From: Poseidonocella sedimentorum
Lineage (GTDB): Bacteria > Pseudomonadota > Alphaproteobacteria > Rhodobacterales > Rhodobacteraceae
NCBI RefSeq assembly: GCF_900116005.1
Contig: NZ_FOYI01000007.1
Span: 159,212 to 223,211, forward strand
Direction: 5' to 3'
DNA length: 64,000 nucleotides
Shown: positions 1-9,928 of the stretch, piece after piece
Numbering within the stretch: position 1 is the first letter of the stretch
How the letters are laid out: the number at the start of each line of letters is the position of its first letter
Notes under the pieces: model-generated
Database searches by the model: none
Seen by the model: the letters and a program-made list of their open reading frames with translations, nothing else
Told to the model about the DNA's origin: nothing
Made by a program: the position numbers and the translations under genes

Positions 1-165
1 AACGGCTTGAAGAAGTCCGGGGAGCCGCTCCGGACCAGGTCTTGCTTTGCGAGATCACCTTTCATAGCGGAAACCAGACCGACCTTCTTTGCGTAGAATT
101 CGTGAGCTGCCCCAAAGAAGAGAGTTTTGGCGCGGGTGAGAGGATGTTCCGCTTTTGATCCGTGC

Positions 166-412
166 GCGCCACAGCCTCTCGATGAAGATGTTGTCGAGGA
201 AGCGGCCTTCCCTATCTATCGACAACCGCACGCCTGATCGGCGGAGCCGGCCCGTCAAGGCGAAGGATGTGAACGGGCTGCCTGATCCGTGTTTATGATC
301 TCGGGCGGGCCGAACTTGTGGATGGCCTCGTTCAGCGCTTCGACGCAGAAATCAGCTTCCAGAGCGTTCTAGATCCGCTGGGACAGAACCTTTCTGGTGT
401 CCCCACTGACAG
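166..412 (-). pseudogene. IS3-family transposase OrfB remnant
   Basis: Read on the minus strand, this stretch carries the DDE-domain C-terminal part of an IS3-type transposase: EALNEAIHKFGPPEIINTDQ, then GRFLDNIFIERLWR, both hallmark blocks. It is not functional. A TAG stop interrupts the reading frame before NALEADFCVEALNEA, and a one-base loss just after NTDQ shifts the frame, so the following GSPFTSFALTGRLRRSGV block is read in a different frame from the first. Homology ends abruptly after ERLWR, where family members continue with SLKYE. I see neither an OrfA nor terminal inverted repeats. It is debris of an old insertion beside a tRNA gene. Confidence 0.8.
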
Positions 413-529
413 ACTTATCATCCGCGCACGCGCCGGAAGTTGAACGGCCCGCGGCTGTCGTGGCGCGACTTCAGCGCGCAATTTACCGGCCACCGGAGGG
501 GGCAGGATCAGTCGAGATTTTGGATGGAT

Positions 530-603
530 TGGAGCGGGTAGCGGGAATCGAACCCGCGCGTTCAGCTTGGGAAGCTGACAGGCTACCATTACATCATACC
601 CGC
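530..603 (-). tRNA. tRNA-Gly (anticodon CCC)
   Basis: The minus strand folds as a tRNA. The 7-bp acceptor stem is GCGGGTA/TACCCGC. The anticodon arm is TCAGC-TTCCCAA-GCTGA, with CCC at positions 34-36, so it decodes GGG. The T-arm contains GGTTCGATTCC. The discriminator base is T and CCA is encoded at 530-532. It lies between the IS3 remnant and pobA. Confidence 0.93.
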
Positions 604-674
604 CGCGCCGCTCTCCTTAGCCAAGGGTCGCGGCGGGCGCAAGGGGGGCTTTGATCCGGGCCGCGCGGAAAGCG

Positions 675-1957
<1,283 letters not shown>

Positions 1958-2836
1958 ATGCCCCGATCCACGCCCCGCTCCATCGACCTCCCGACCTACG
2001 CGCTTTACGGCGAGCGCGACGCGCTGCCGGACCTGTGCCACGTCGAAAGCATCGCCGAACGCTCGCGCCCCCTGGACTGGATCATCGCCCCGCACCGGCA
2101 CAGCGCGCTGGTACAATTCCTGCATATCGCGCGCGGCGGCGGGACGGCGCGGTTCGACGGCGAAACCCGGCGCTTTGACGCGGGCGTCATGATCTTCGTG
2201 CCGCGCTACTGTGTTCACGGGTTCGACTTCGACGCCCACACCCAAGGCACGGTCGTGACCCTGCCGGTCGCGAGCCTGAGCGATGCGATGAAGGGTGGCG
2301 AAGGGGGGCTGGCGCGTCTTTCCGCGCCCATCATCACCGAGGCCGAGCCAATGCATGAGGCGGTCTTCGGCGCGCTCGCCCGCGAGCATAACCGCCGCGC
2401 GCCCTTCCGCACGGAGATGATCGCGGCGCAGGTCCGCCTTCTGGCGGTATCGGTGGCCCGGGCGGGCACGGCCCAGCCCGCCACCCGACAGGAAACCGAC
2501 GCGGTCGTCCCCCGGTTTCTCGACCTCATCGAGGCCCATTTTCGCGAAGCGCGTGATCTGGGGTACTACGCCGAACGGCTGGGCCGCTCGAAGAGCCACC
2601 TGAACCGGCTCTGCACCACCACGCTCCAGCGCTCGGCGAGCGGGCTGCTTCGCGACCGGGTGATGCTGGAGGCGCGGCGCGAGCTGGCCTACACCAACAT
2701 CGGCGTCGCGCAGGTCGCCTACGGGCTGGGGTTTCGCGATCCGGCCTATTTCGCGCGGGTCTTCCGGCAGGAAAGCGGGCTTTCGCCGCGCGCGTTTCGC
2801 GGCCGGGTCCAGGATGGCAAAGAGCCCGCCCAGTGA
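1958..2836 (+). CDS. pobR: AraC-family regulator, PobR type
   Basis: This 292-residue regulator probably activates pobA in response to 4-hydroxybenzoate. The N-terminal half is a cupin-like effector domain (HRHSALVQFLHI, FVPRYCVHGFDF). The C-terminal 100 residues carry the double helix-turn-helix of AraC proteins, with LGRSKSHLNRLC in the first HTH and NIGVAQVAYGLGFRDPAYFA in the second, ending in SGLSPRAFR. The assignment rests on the C-terminal family signature plus the divergent position next to pobA, the standard arrangement in proteobacteria. The gene ends inside a rho-independent terminator. Confidence 0.88.
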   Translation: MPRSTPRSIDLPTYALYGERDALPDLCHVESIAERSRPLDWIIAPHRHSALVQFLHIARGGGTARFDGETRRFDAGVMIFVPRYCVHGFDFDAHTQGTVVTLPVASLSDAMKGGEGGLARLSAPIITEAEPMHEAVFGALAREHNRRAPFRTEMIAAQVRLLAVSVARAGTAQPATRQETDAVVPRFLDLIEAHFREARDLGYYAERLGRSKSHLNRLCTTTLQRSASGLLRDRVMLEARRELAYTNIGVAQVAYGLGFRDPAYFARVFRQESGLSPRAFRGRVQDGKEPAQ

Positions 2837-2869
2837 CGCGGTAGTGCACGTCTCCGGGCGGGCTCTTTT
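2821..2869 (+). terminator. rho-independent terminator of pobR
   Basis: AGAGCCCGCCC at 2821-2831 pairs with GGGCGGGCTCT at 2856-2866, followed by TTTT. The 11-bp stem is perfect. The 5' arm lies within the last codons of pobR. Confidence 0.85.
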
Positions 2870-2916
2870 GAGCGGTGAGCGCGTGGGGCCGATTCGGGAC
2901 CGGCCCCACAGGACGC

Positions 2917-5208
2917 CTAGATCGGGCGGTCCATTCGCATCGTTAGCTGCACGGTTCCGCGCACGGGCTCGGGCCAAACGAGATGCACCTGATCGCCGTT
3001 CGGCCCCTGCTCCACATCGGCATAGGGCGCCACGAAGCGCACGCCTCCGCTGTCGTTGGTCAGCGGGCCCTCCGGCATGGCGCTGACCACCGTCCGCGCG
3101 CGCCCGCCGAAGGGGAGGTAGGGCGCGCCGTCGATGGACCAGGTGGAAGCCGCCGTCGCTTCCTCATGTTCGACGATCAGCGGATTGCGGGTCTGGACGT
3201 CCACGCCGTTGAAGGTGTTGTTGTCGAAGACCACGTTGAAACTGCGGCTGAAATCGAGCTCGGCGAAGCTGGTGTCGACCATCTCGACCCGGTCGATATT
3301 ACCCGAAACGGTGCGGAAGACATTGCCCGTCACCGAGAGCGAGTTGAGGAAATGCCCCGCGCCATGCGGCCGGATGACGATGAACCGGAACCAGGGCGCG
3401 GCATCCATCGAGGTGAAGATATTCCCGATGATCGACAGCCCGCCAAAGGAGTACTCGTTGCTGTGCTCCGGCGCCGGGTCATGCTCATTGCCCCATTCGA
3501 TCGAATAGTTGTCGATGTAGTTGCCTGTCACGGTGGTCTTGGGGTTGGTCTGGGTGAAGATCAGCCCGCCGAGGCGGACCCCGTCATTGGCCTCGTCGCC
3601 GCCGAACCAGTGGTTGCCGGAAATGATGCTGCCGCGGCCCGCGATGATCGCGGCGTGGCGGAAATGCATGATCCGGTTGTTGCGCAGCTTGATGTCGTTG
3701 GCATTGGAATTGAGTGCGATCGACGTGCGGTTCTGGACCAGCTCGGGGCTCTCGTTCGACAGGAACTGGCAGCGGTCGACCAGCATGCCCTGACAGCCGT
3801 TGCCGATGCTGGTGATGCCGCGATCCTTGGGGAAGGTGAAGAAGCTGTCCTTGACATGGAAGATGAGCCCGGCGGGCGCGATCATGACCGCGCTGGCATG
3901 GCCGGAGCAGCGGAACTCGATGTCTTCGAGCACCATCTTCGAGAGGCTGTTGAACCCCGAGAAATCGAGCAGGTACTTGAAGCGGCGGAAGGTAAAGCTC
4001 TGGGTCCCTTCAGCATCATAAAGCGGGACCGAAAGGGTCACCGATTGGGTGCCCACGTTCACCGCCTGCACATAGACCTCGCGGCCCACGCCCGCGCCCT
4101 CGACAAGCGCGCCGACGGCGATATTGGCGGCATTGGCCACGTTGGTCAGCGTGTAGGGATTGCTCGGATTGTAGGTGCCCGCGCTGGTCGTGACCTCGGT
4201 GTCCCAGCCGGCGCTTTCGCTGGCATCGAACTGGCCGTTGCGGATGACGCGGCGGGTGGCGTAGGTCGTGCGGTTCGGGACCGCGGCCTGCATGTCGAGC
4301 GGCGCATCGAGCGCGACGCGCCGGCCGCAAAGGTCGAGCGATTCGTGGCCCGAGTTGTTCAGCAGGGATTGGAACGCGCGCTTGAACGCTTCCACGTCGT
4401 CACCGAACGCATCGATATAGCTCGGCAGATCGAAGTTCTGCTTGAGCGTCAGGATCGCGTCGCGCGGCATGGTCACCGTGCCGCGAAACTCCACCTCGCT
4501 TTCGAAGGTCACGCTGCCGGCAAGGTGATAGGTCCCCTCGCCCACGACGACCGTGCGCCCGTCCGCAGCTGCATCGGCCGCTTCGAAGGCCGCGCTGTCG
4601 TCGGTCACACCATCGCCAACCGCACCGTGATCGCGCACATCGACAAGCGCCACCGTATCGCCGAGGAAGGCCGATGTCACATCTTCGATCACGATGTCAT
4701 CGATCCGGACGGTACCGCCGCTCGCGCCGACCAGATCGAGCCCGAAATGGCCGTAGACCGGCACCGCGCCCCAGGCCATCGAGACCCCGCTGCGGCTGCC
4801 GACACCGACCACCGCGCTGACCTCGACCACCTCGCCATGGGTATCCAGAGAAACCTCGTCGCCGAAGGTGGTGATCCCGTTCACCGCCGCGCCATTGGCA
4901 TCCCCCGCCCAACCGGCGATGCGCACCGAGGGCAGATTGCCGGCGAAGGCCTTCACACGGGCGCGAACGCGCAGGTAGACCCCGGGATAGATCGGCGTCT
5001 GGCCCATGTAGCGGAGCTTTTGCGTGCTTTGTGTCTTGGTGAGTTCGAGACAGGTGCCGAAATCGCCATCGTTGCTGACCAGCGCCGCTTCGGCGCGGCC
5101 CTCGTAGCTGTCGGAGCCCGGCGTGCCGTCTCCTCGGGCCCAGACGTCGAGGCCTTCGGAGAACGCGGGGGGCATCAAGAGTGCGCCGTCGGTGATTGCA
5201 ATATTCAT
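2917..5208 (-). CDS. parallel beta-helix protein, pectate-lyase/GH28-like
   Basis: This 763-residue protein of unknown role probably binds or cuts polysaccharide. About residues 190-260 hold the signature that opens pectate-lyase-3 type beta-helices (VRDHGAVGDGVTDDSAAFEA, then GEGTYHL). Further on come the short Asn- and Gly-rich turns typical of right-handed beta-helix repeats (LRNNRIMHF, ISGNHWFGG, VTGNYIDNY, VTGNVFRTV, FDNNTFNG). The N-terminal 180 residues look like a beta-sandwich, possibly carbohydrate-binding (RVRARVKAFAGNLPSVRIAG). No signal peptide is evident, so export, if any, would be non-Sec. The ATG at 5208 is preceded by AAAGGA. A tailspike or polysaccharide-processing role is possible; no neighbours clarify it. 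Confidence 0.7.
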   Translation of the reverse strand: MNIAITDGALLMPPAFSEGLDVWARGDGTPGSDSYEGRAEAALVSNDGDFGTCLELTKTQSTQKLRYMGQTPIYPGVYLRVRARVKAFAGNLPSVRIAGWAGDANGAAVNGITTFGDEVSLDTHGEVVEVSAVVGVGSRSGVSMAWGAVPVYGHFGLDLVGASGGTVRIDDIVIEDVTSAFLGDTVALVDVRDHGAVGDGVTDDSAAFEAADAAADGRTVVVGEGTYHLAGSVTFESEVEFRGTVTMPRDAILTLKQNFDLPSYIDAFGDDVEAFKRAFQSLLNNSGHESLDLCGRRVALDAPLDMQAAVPNRTTYATRRVIRNGQFDASESAGWDTEVTTSAGTYNPSNPYTLTNVANAANIAVGALVEGAGVGREVYVQAVNVGTQSVTLSVPLYDAEGTQSFTFRRFKYLLDFSGFNSLSKMVLEDIEFRCSGHASAVMIAPAGLIFHVKDSFFTFPKDRGITSIGNGCQGMLVDRCQFLSNESPELVQNRTSIALNSNANDIKLRNNRIMHFRHAAIIAGRGSIISGNHWFGGDEANDGVRLGGLIFTQTNPKTTVTGNYIDNYSIEWGNEHDPAPEHSNEYSFGGLSIIGNIFTSMDAAPWFRFIVIRPHGAGHFLNSLSVTGNVFRTVSGNIDRVEMVDTSFAELDFSRSFNVVFDNNTFNGVDVQTRNPLIVEHEEATAASTWSIDGAPYLPFGGRARTVVSAMPEGPLTNDSGGVRFVAPYADVEQGPNGDQVHLVWPEPVRGTVQLTMRMDRPI

Positions 5209-5314
5209 CGCCAGTCCTTTTCCAAACAATCGGGCACCCTTGGCCCCGGATCGGTTTGAGAAAGTATCTACGAAAGGTTAACTGGCTCTGAGACCACCGT
5301 GACGGTCGCCCACG

Positions 5315-5590
5315 TCAGACCGCCCGATAGAGCGGCGCCAACAGATTGACGCCGTCAATGCGCCAGCCATCGGGTGTCTCGACCAGAATGTGATCGAGGC
5401 TGTAGCTGGCGCAGGATATTTATTTTATATCAACACGTTGAGCGAAGATCTCGCCCTCTTGGCGCAGGGCGCCATAGCGGCGGGAGCCGGGATCCCAGAT
5501 CATGGGATAGCCCAACCGGGCCATCACGCCGAACCGTTCGGGCGAGCCGCAGCGACGCTGGATGCCGCGGCTGGCGAGCCGGCGCTGCCC
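5315..5590 (-). pseudogene. DUF4864-family gene, decayed
   Basis: On the minus strand this stretch translates as the C-terminal two thirds of a DUF4864 protein, a small secreted NTF2-like family common in Rhodobacteraceae. Recognisable blocks are SRGIQRR, GSPERFGVMARLGYPMIWDP, then DHILVETPDGWRIDGVNLL and a TGA at 5315-5317. An in-frame TAA follows RVDIK at the point where family members have an Asp/Gly-rich turn, in an AT-rich patch. The N-terminal signal peptide and start are missing; the homology stops where lysK begins. It is a truncated, stop-containing relic. Confidence 0.6.
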
Positions 5591-7168
5591 TCAGGCGGCG
5601 AGCTCTCCGGCGAGCGCCTTGTCGATCAGCGCGATGGTTTCCTCGACGCCGTAGAGCGCAATGAACCCGCCGAAACGCGGCCCCTGGCTTGCGCCGAGCA
5701 ACACCTCGTAGAGCGCCTTGAACCAGTCGCGCAGGGGATCAAACCGCTCGCGCCCGCAGGCAAAGACCTCCGATTGCAACGCCTCTGCATCGAGCCCGCC
5801 ATCCCAGGCGGCGAGCCGGCCGCGCAGATCGCTCAAGGCTTCGCGTTCCAGATCGGTCGGCAGGCGGTATTGCTTCGCGGGTTTCACGAAGTCTTGATAG
5901 TACTTCAGCGCGAACCCGGCGGCGGCATCCATGTCCGGATTGGTCTCGGGCGAGGCCTCGGGCGCATAGCGCTGGATGAAGCCCCAGAGCTGCGACTTCT
6001 CCTCGGCATTGGCCACCGAGGCGAGGTTGAGCAGCATCGAGAACGGCACGACCATCCGGCTTTCGGGCACATCGCCGCTGTGAATATGCCAGACCGGGTT
6101 GTTGAGCTGCGCCTTCAGATCCTGCCCATGATAGGCGCGCAGCTGCTGGTGATACTCGTCCACCATCTTGGGGATGATGTCGAAATGCATCCGCTTGGCG
6201 GTCTTGGGCTTGAGATACATGAAATAGCTCAGGCTCTCGGTCGAGGCGTAGGTCAGCCACTGGTCGATCGAGACCCCGTTGCCCGAGGATTTGGAGATCT
6301 TCTGGCCGTTTTCATCAAGGAAAAGCTCATAGGAAAAATGCTCCGGCGGCCGCTCGCCGAGGGCCCGGCAGATCGCGTCATAGATCTTTTCGTTGGTCGC
6401 GTGCTCCTTGCCGTACATCTCGAAATCGACGCCAAGCGCGGCCCAGCGGGCGCCGAAGTCGGGCTTCCACTGCAGCTTCACATTGCCCCCCGTGACCGGT
6501 AAGGTCCACTCGCGGCCCGTCTCGTCATCGAAGGTCACGGTGTAGCTCTCGGCGCAGACCTTTTTCATCGGGACATAGAGCACCCGGCCCGTCTCGGGGT
6601 GGATCGGCAGGAAGATCGAATAGGTCGCGGCGCGTTCTTCGCGGAGCGATTTGAGCATGATTTCCATGATCTTGTCGTAGTTGTCGACAGCGCGTTTGAG
6701 CACCTCGTCGAACTGGCCGGAGCGGTAGAATTCGCGCGCGGAATAGAACTCGTACTCGAAGCCGAACGTGTCGAGGAAACGCCGCAGCATGGCGTTGTTG
6801 TGCGCGCCGAAACTCTCATGGGTGCCGAAGGGATCGGGCACCGAGGTCAGCGGACGGTGCAGGTGTTCGGCCAGCATTTCGGGCTGGGGGACATTGCCCG
6901 GCACCTTGCGCATGCCATCCAGATCATCGGAGAAACAGATCAGCTTGGTGGGGATGTCCGAGAGCGCCTCGAAGGCGCGGCGGATCATCGTGGTGCGCAG
7001 CACTTCGCCAAAGGTGCCGATATGGGGCAAGCCGCTCGGGCCATAGCCCGTCTCGAAGAGCACGTAGCCCTTCTCCGGCGGCGCTTTCTGGTAGCGTTTG
7101 AGAATCCGGCGCGCTTCTTCAAAAGGCCAGGCTTTTGACGTCATCGCGGTTTCGCGCAGGTCGGACAT
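5591..7168 (-). CDS. lysK: lysyl-tRNA synthetase, class I
   Basis: This essential enzyme charges tRNA-Lys. It is the class I type found in archaea, spirochaetes and many alphaproteobacteria, not the class II LysS. The 525-residue protein shows the class I HIGH variant GPSGLPHIG near residue 42 and the KMSKS-like loop KISKSSGNG near residue 285, separated by the catalytic domain; the C-terminal half is the helical tRNA-binding region. I chose the ATG at 7168 because CCGGAGTAAAGAG precedes it. It is divergent from the TerB-domain gene by 116 bp. Confidence 0.95.
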   Translation of the reverse strand: MSDLRETAMTSKAWPFEEARRILKRYQKAPPEKGYVLFETGYGPSGLPHIGTFGEVLRTTMIRRAFEALSDIPTKLICFSDDLDGMRKVPGNVPQPEMLAEHLHRPLTSVPDPFGTHESFGAHNNAMLRRFLDTFGFEYEFYSAREFYRSGQFDEVLKRAVDNYDKIMEIMLKSLREERAATYSIFLPIHPETGRVLYVPMKKVCAESYTVTFDDETGREWTLPVTGGNVKLQWKPDFGARWAALGVDFEMYGKEHATNEKIYDAICRALGERPPEHFSYELFLDENGQKISKSSGNGVSIDQWLTYASTESLSYFMYLKPKTAKRMHFDIIPKMVDEYHQQLRAYHGQDLKAQLNNPVWHIHSGDVPESRMVVPFSMLLNLASVANAEEKSQLWGFIQRYAPEASPETNPDMDAAAGFALKYYQDFVKPAKQYRLPTDLEREALSDLRGRLAAWDGGLDAEALQSEVFACGRERFDPLRDWFKALYEVLLGASQGPRFGGFIALYGVEETIALIDKALAGELAA

Positions 7169-7284
7169 CTCTTTACTCCGGTTGATTGGCGGCGCCCCTC
7201 GCCGCAAGTGGCGCTTCCTATTGTGCAGCGGTCGCCACGTCAATATTCTGCAACGCAACAATGCCCAAGAGAAAAGGCTTCCAC

Positions 7285-7710
7285 ATGAACGATCAGACCC
7301 CGCATCCGCTCTCGCCGCAGGATTGCCTCGTCGCGCTGATGATCGCCATGTCGGCGTCCGATCAGTCGATGCGGACCTCGGAACTGGTCAAGATCCAGTC
7401 CGCCGTAGGGCACCTGCCCGTCTTCGCCGATTTCGACGAGGACCGGCTCAAACCGCTGGCGCAGATCGTCTTCGATCTCTTCGCCGAGGAAGACGGACTC
7501 GACGCGCTCTTCGGGCTGATCCGCGACAACTTGCCGGAGCGGCTGTTCGAGACCGCCTATGCGCTGGCCTGTGATGTGGCGGCAGCGGACGGACATCTCT
7601 ACGAGACCGAGCTGCGGCTTCTCGAAGAGATCCGCTACGAGCTCGATATCGACCGGCTGCACGCCGCCGCGATCGAACGGGGCGCCCGGGCACGGCACCT
7701 GAGCGCCTGA
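7285..7710 (+). CDS. TerB-like domain protein
   Basis: This 141-residue, all-helical, acidic protein resembles the single-domain TerB/tellurite-resistance family. The diagnostic parts are the paired acidic helices around [17 protein letters not shown] and [20 protein letters not shown], where the D-x-x-x-x-x-E pattern would bind metal. TerB proteins are linked to membrane stress, tellurite and phage responses, but most single-domain copies have no assigned role. The ATG at 7285 is preceded by AAAAGG. No other ter gene adjoins it; a TelA homologue lies 11 kb away. Confidence 0.7.
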   Translation: MNDQTPHPLSPQDCLVALMIAMSASDQSMRTSELVKIQSAVGHLPVFADFDEDRLKPLAQIVFDLFAEEDGLDALFGLIRDNLPERLFETAYALACDVAAADGHLYETELRLLEEIRYELDIDRLHAAAIERGARARHLSA

Positions 7711-7756
7711 GAGCGGCGCGCGGGGCACCCTTGGCCCTGCCACGTGATCAAGCGGA

Positions 7757-7822
7757 GCGCCCTTCGGGCGCACGCGATGCGTTTTGCGCGCCCATCCGGG
7801 CGCGCGCTGGCGCCCGGATGGC
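7757..7822. terminator. paired hairpins between convergent genes
   Basis: Two perfect hairpins lie in the convergent gap between the TerB-domain gene and the ABC exporter. One is GCGCCC-TTC-GGGCGC at 7757-7771. The larger pairs CCATCCGGGCG (about 7792-7802) with CGCCCGGATGG (7811-7821). Neither has a T-run, so termination, if it occurs, would be by structure or Rho. Confidence 0.45.
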
Positions 7823-7827
7823 ATTCG

Positions 7828-9663
7828 TCAGGCCACGTCCGTGCCCAAAAAGCCGCCGGACTGGCGCGCCCAGAGCCCGGCATAGATACCGCCGTGGGCG
7901 AGCAGGCCGTCGTGCGAGCCGTCTTCGACGATCCGGCCCTGATCCATCACCAGGATGCGATCGAGTTGGGAGATCGTGGAGAGGCGGTGGGCGATGGCGA
8001 TCACCGTCTTGCCCTCCATCAGGCCGAAGAGTGTCTCCTGAATCGCGGCCTCTACCTCCGAATCGAGCGCGCTTGTGGCCTCGTCCAGCACGAGGATCGG
8101 CGCGTCCTTGAGGATCACGCGGGCGAGCGAGATCCGCTGGCGCTGGCCGCCCGAGAGCTTCACCCCGCGCTCGCCCACTTGGGCGTTGTAGCCGCTGCGA
8201 TTGTTCGGATCCGAAAGCGACTGGATGAACTCATGCGCCTCGGCGCGGCGGGCGGCGGCGATCATCTCGGCGTCGCTGGCGTCGGGCTTGCCGTAGAGGA
8301 TGTTGGCGCGGATCGAGCGGTGCAGCAGCGAGCTGTCCTGGCTGACCATGCCGATGGCGGCGCGCAGGCTCGATTGTGTGACCTGGGCCACGTCCTGCCC
8401 GTCGATCTCGATCCGGCCCTCTTCGGCGTCGCGAAAGCGCAGCAACAGGTTGACGAGGCTCGACTTTCCCGCGCCCGAGCGGCCGACGAGGCCGACCTTC
8501 TGGCCCGCGGGGATGTGGAGCGAGACCCGATCGAGCCCGCCCTGGCCCTTGCCGTAGTGATGCGAGACCTCGTCGAAGCGGATCGAGGCCTCGCGCACCA
8601 TGAGCGCGGGCGCGCCGGGGCGATCCGTCACTGAAAGTGGCGTGGCGATGGAACGCAGCCCCTCGCGGATCGTGCCGGCGTGCTCGAAAAGCCGCACGGT
8701 GACCCACATGATCCAGCCGCTCATCCCGTTGAGCCGGAGCGTCAGTGCCGAAACCGCCGCCACCTCGCCCACCGAGACGCGGCCGATTGACCACATCCAG
8801 ATAGCGGGGCCGAGCATGGCGACGATGAGCACGCCGTTGATCACGTTGAGCCCGAAGGAGAGCTCGGTCATCAGCCGCAGGAAGCGCTGGAACCGCAGGC
8901 GCAGGCGCCGCATCGCCGAGAGCACGTAGCGCTCCTCGCCGCCGGTGGTGGCGAAAAGCTTGATCGTCTCGATGTTGGAATAGGCGTCGACCACGCGGGC
9001 GGTGACCATCGAGCGCGCGTCCGACCAGCTCTCCGAGGCTGCGCTCACGCGCAGGGCGATGCTGCGGGTGTAGAGCCCGTAGACCACCACCCAGCCGAGC
9101 AGCGGCAAGGCAAGCACCGGGGCGATCCCGGTCAGAATGAGCGCCGCGCCGAGCACGTAGGAGATCGAGTACCAGATCCCCTCGAAGGCCATGTAGGTGC
9201 TGTCCTCGACCGCTTCGCCCTGTTTCATCACGCGGTTGGTGAGCCGCCCGGCGAAATCGTTCTGAAAGAAGCCGACCGATTGACCAAGGAGATGGCGGTG
9301 GGCGCGCCAGCGGACCTGTTCTTGCATGTTGCCGGCGAGGGTCTGTTCGAGCAGCAGGTGGTTGAGGCCGATGAAGAGCGGGCGGATGAGCAGCACGAAG
9401 ACCACGACCAGCAGAAGCTCCAGCCCGTGTTCGTCAAAGAAGGTGCCCGGCGCGCTGCTTTCCATCAGGTCGATCACGCGGCCCGAATAGAAGATGAGCC
9501 CGGTCTCGATCAGCGCGACCGCGACCCCCGAGAGCGCCATGAGCGCAAGCAGAGGGCGGAAGGGGCGCAGCTGCGACTTGACGTAGGGCCAGAGCGCGGC
9601 GGGGGGCGTTTCGACATCGCGATCGGCAAAGGGATCCACGAGGTTTTCAAAAAAGCGATACAT
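7828..9663 (-). CDS. ABC exporter, fused permease/ATPase
   Basis: This 611-residue half-transporter has an N-terminal six-helix membrane domain (about residues 30-320) and a C-terminal ATPase. Walker A is GLVGRSGAGKSSLVN, the signature is [13 protein letters not shown], Walker B is ILVLDEATSAL, and the switch His is in IAIAHRLSTI. This is the architecture of MsbA-type lipid or drug exporters and it should act as a homodimer in the inner membrane. The N-terminus (MYRFFENLVDPFAD) is the form common in alphaproteobacterial copies of unknown substrate. It is monocistronic, with 265 bp separating it from the symporter gene upstream. Confidence 0.88.
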   Translation of the reverse strand: MYRFFENLVDPFADRDVETPPAALWPYVKSQLRPFRPLLALMALSGVAVALIETGLIFYSGRVIDLMESSAPGTFFDEHGLELLLVVVFVLLIRPLFIGLNHLLLEQTLAGNMQEQVRWRAHRHLLGQSVGFFQNDFAGRLTNRVMKQGEAVEDSTYMAFEGIWYSISYVLGAALILTGIAPVLALPLLGWVVVYGLYTRSIALRVSAASESWSDARSMVTARVVDAYSNIETIKLFATTGGEERYVLSAMRRLRLRFQRFLRLMTELSFGLNVINGVLIVAMLGPAIWMWSIGRVSVGEVAAVSALTLRLNGMSGWIMWVTVRLFEHAGTIREGLRSIATPLSVTDRPGAPALMVREASIRFDEVSHHYGKGQGGLDRVSLHIPAGQKVGLVGRSGAGKSSLVNLLLRFRDAEEGRIEIDGQDVAQVTQSSLRAAIGMVSQDSSLLHRSIRANILYGKPDASDAEMIAAARRAEAHEFIQSLSDPNNRSGYNAQVGERGVKLSGGQRQRISLARVILKDAPILVLDEATSALDSEVEAAIQETLFGLMEGKTVIAIAHRLSTISQLDRILVMDQGRIVEDGSHDGLLAHGGIYAGLWARQSGGFLGTDVA

Positions 9664-9867
9664 GACGGAAATCCGGAAGGTGACTCAGGAAAAATTTGGC
9701 AAGCGGAGCGGCCCTTGCGGCCACCTCACAGGAATGGCCGCCTCAGGATGGGCGTCGATCAATCCCGTGAAACATGCTTGCCCTCCGTCATGGTCTGGCG
9801 TCTTGAGTCGGGGCGTTCCTACCCGAACCGCGCGCGAATGTCACCCCACGTCACCCGGCGCCGGCCG

Positions 9868-9900
9868 AAAAAAACCCGCCGCGGAGACCGCGACGGGTGT
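9868..9900 (-). terminator. rho-independent terminator of the AGCS gene
   Basis: On the minus strand ACCCGTCGCGG-TCT-CCGCGGCGGGT forms an 11-bp stem with one mismatch, followed by a run of T residues (seven A residues on the plus strand at 9868-9874). It sits 29 bases beyond the stop codon of the symporter gene. Confidence 0.85.
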
Positions 9901-9928
9901 TGGCTTTGAAAACCGGCGCCCGGGGGCG

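Noticed and set aside
2983..5259. 758-codon open frame on the plus strand opposite the beta-helix gene
   Set aside because: It is His/Arg/Gly-rich with no recognisable domain, as expected of antisense frames in GC-rich DNA; the minus strand encodes a clear beta-helix protein.
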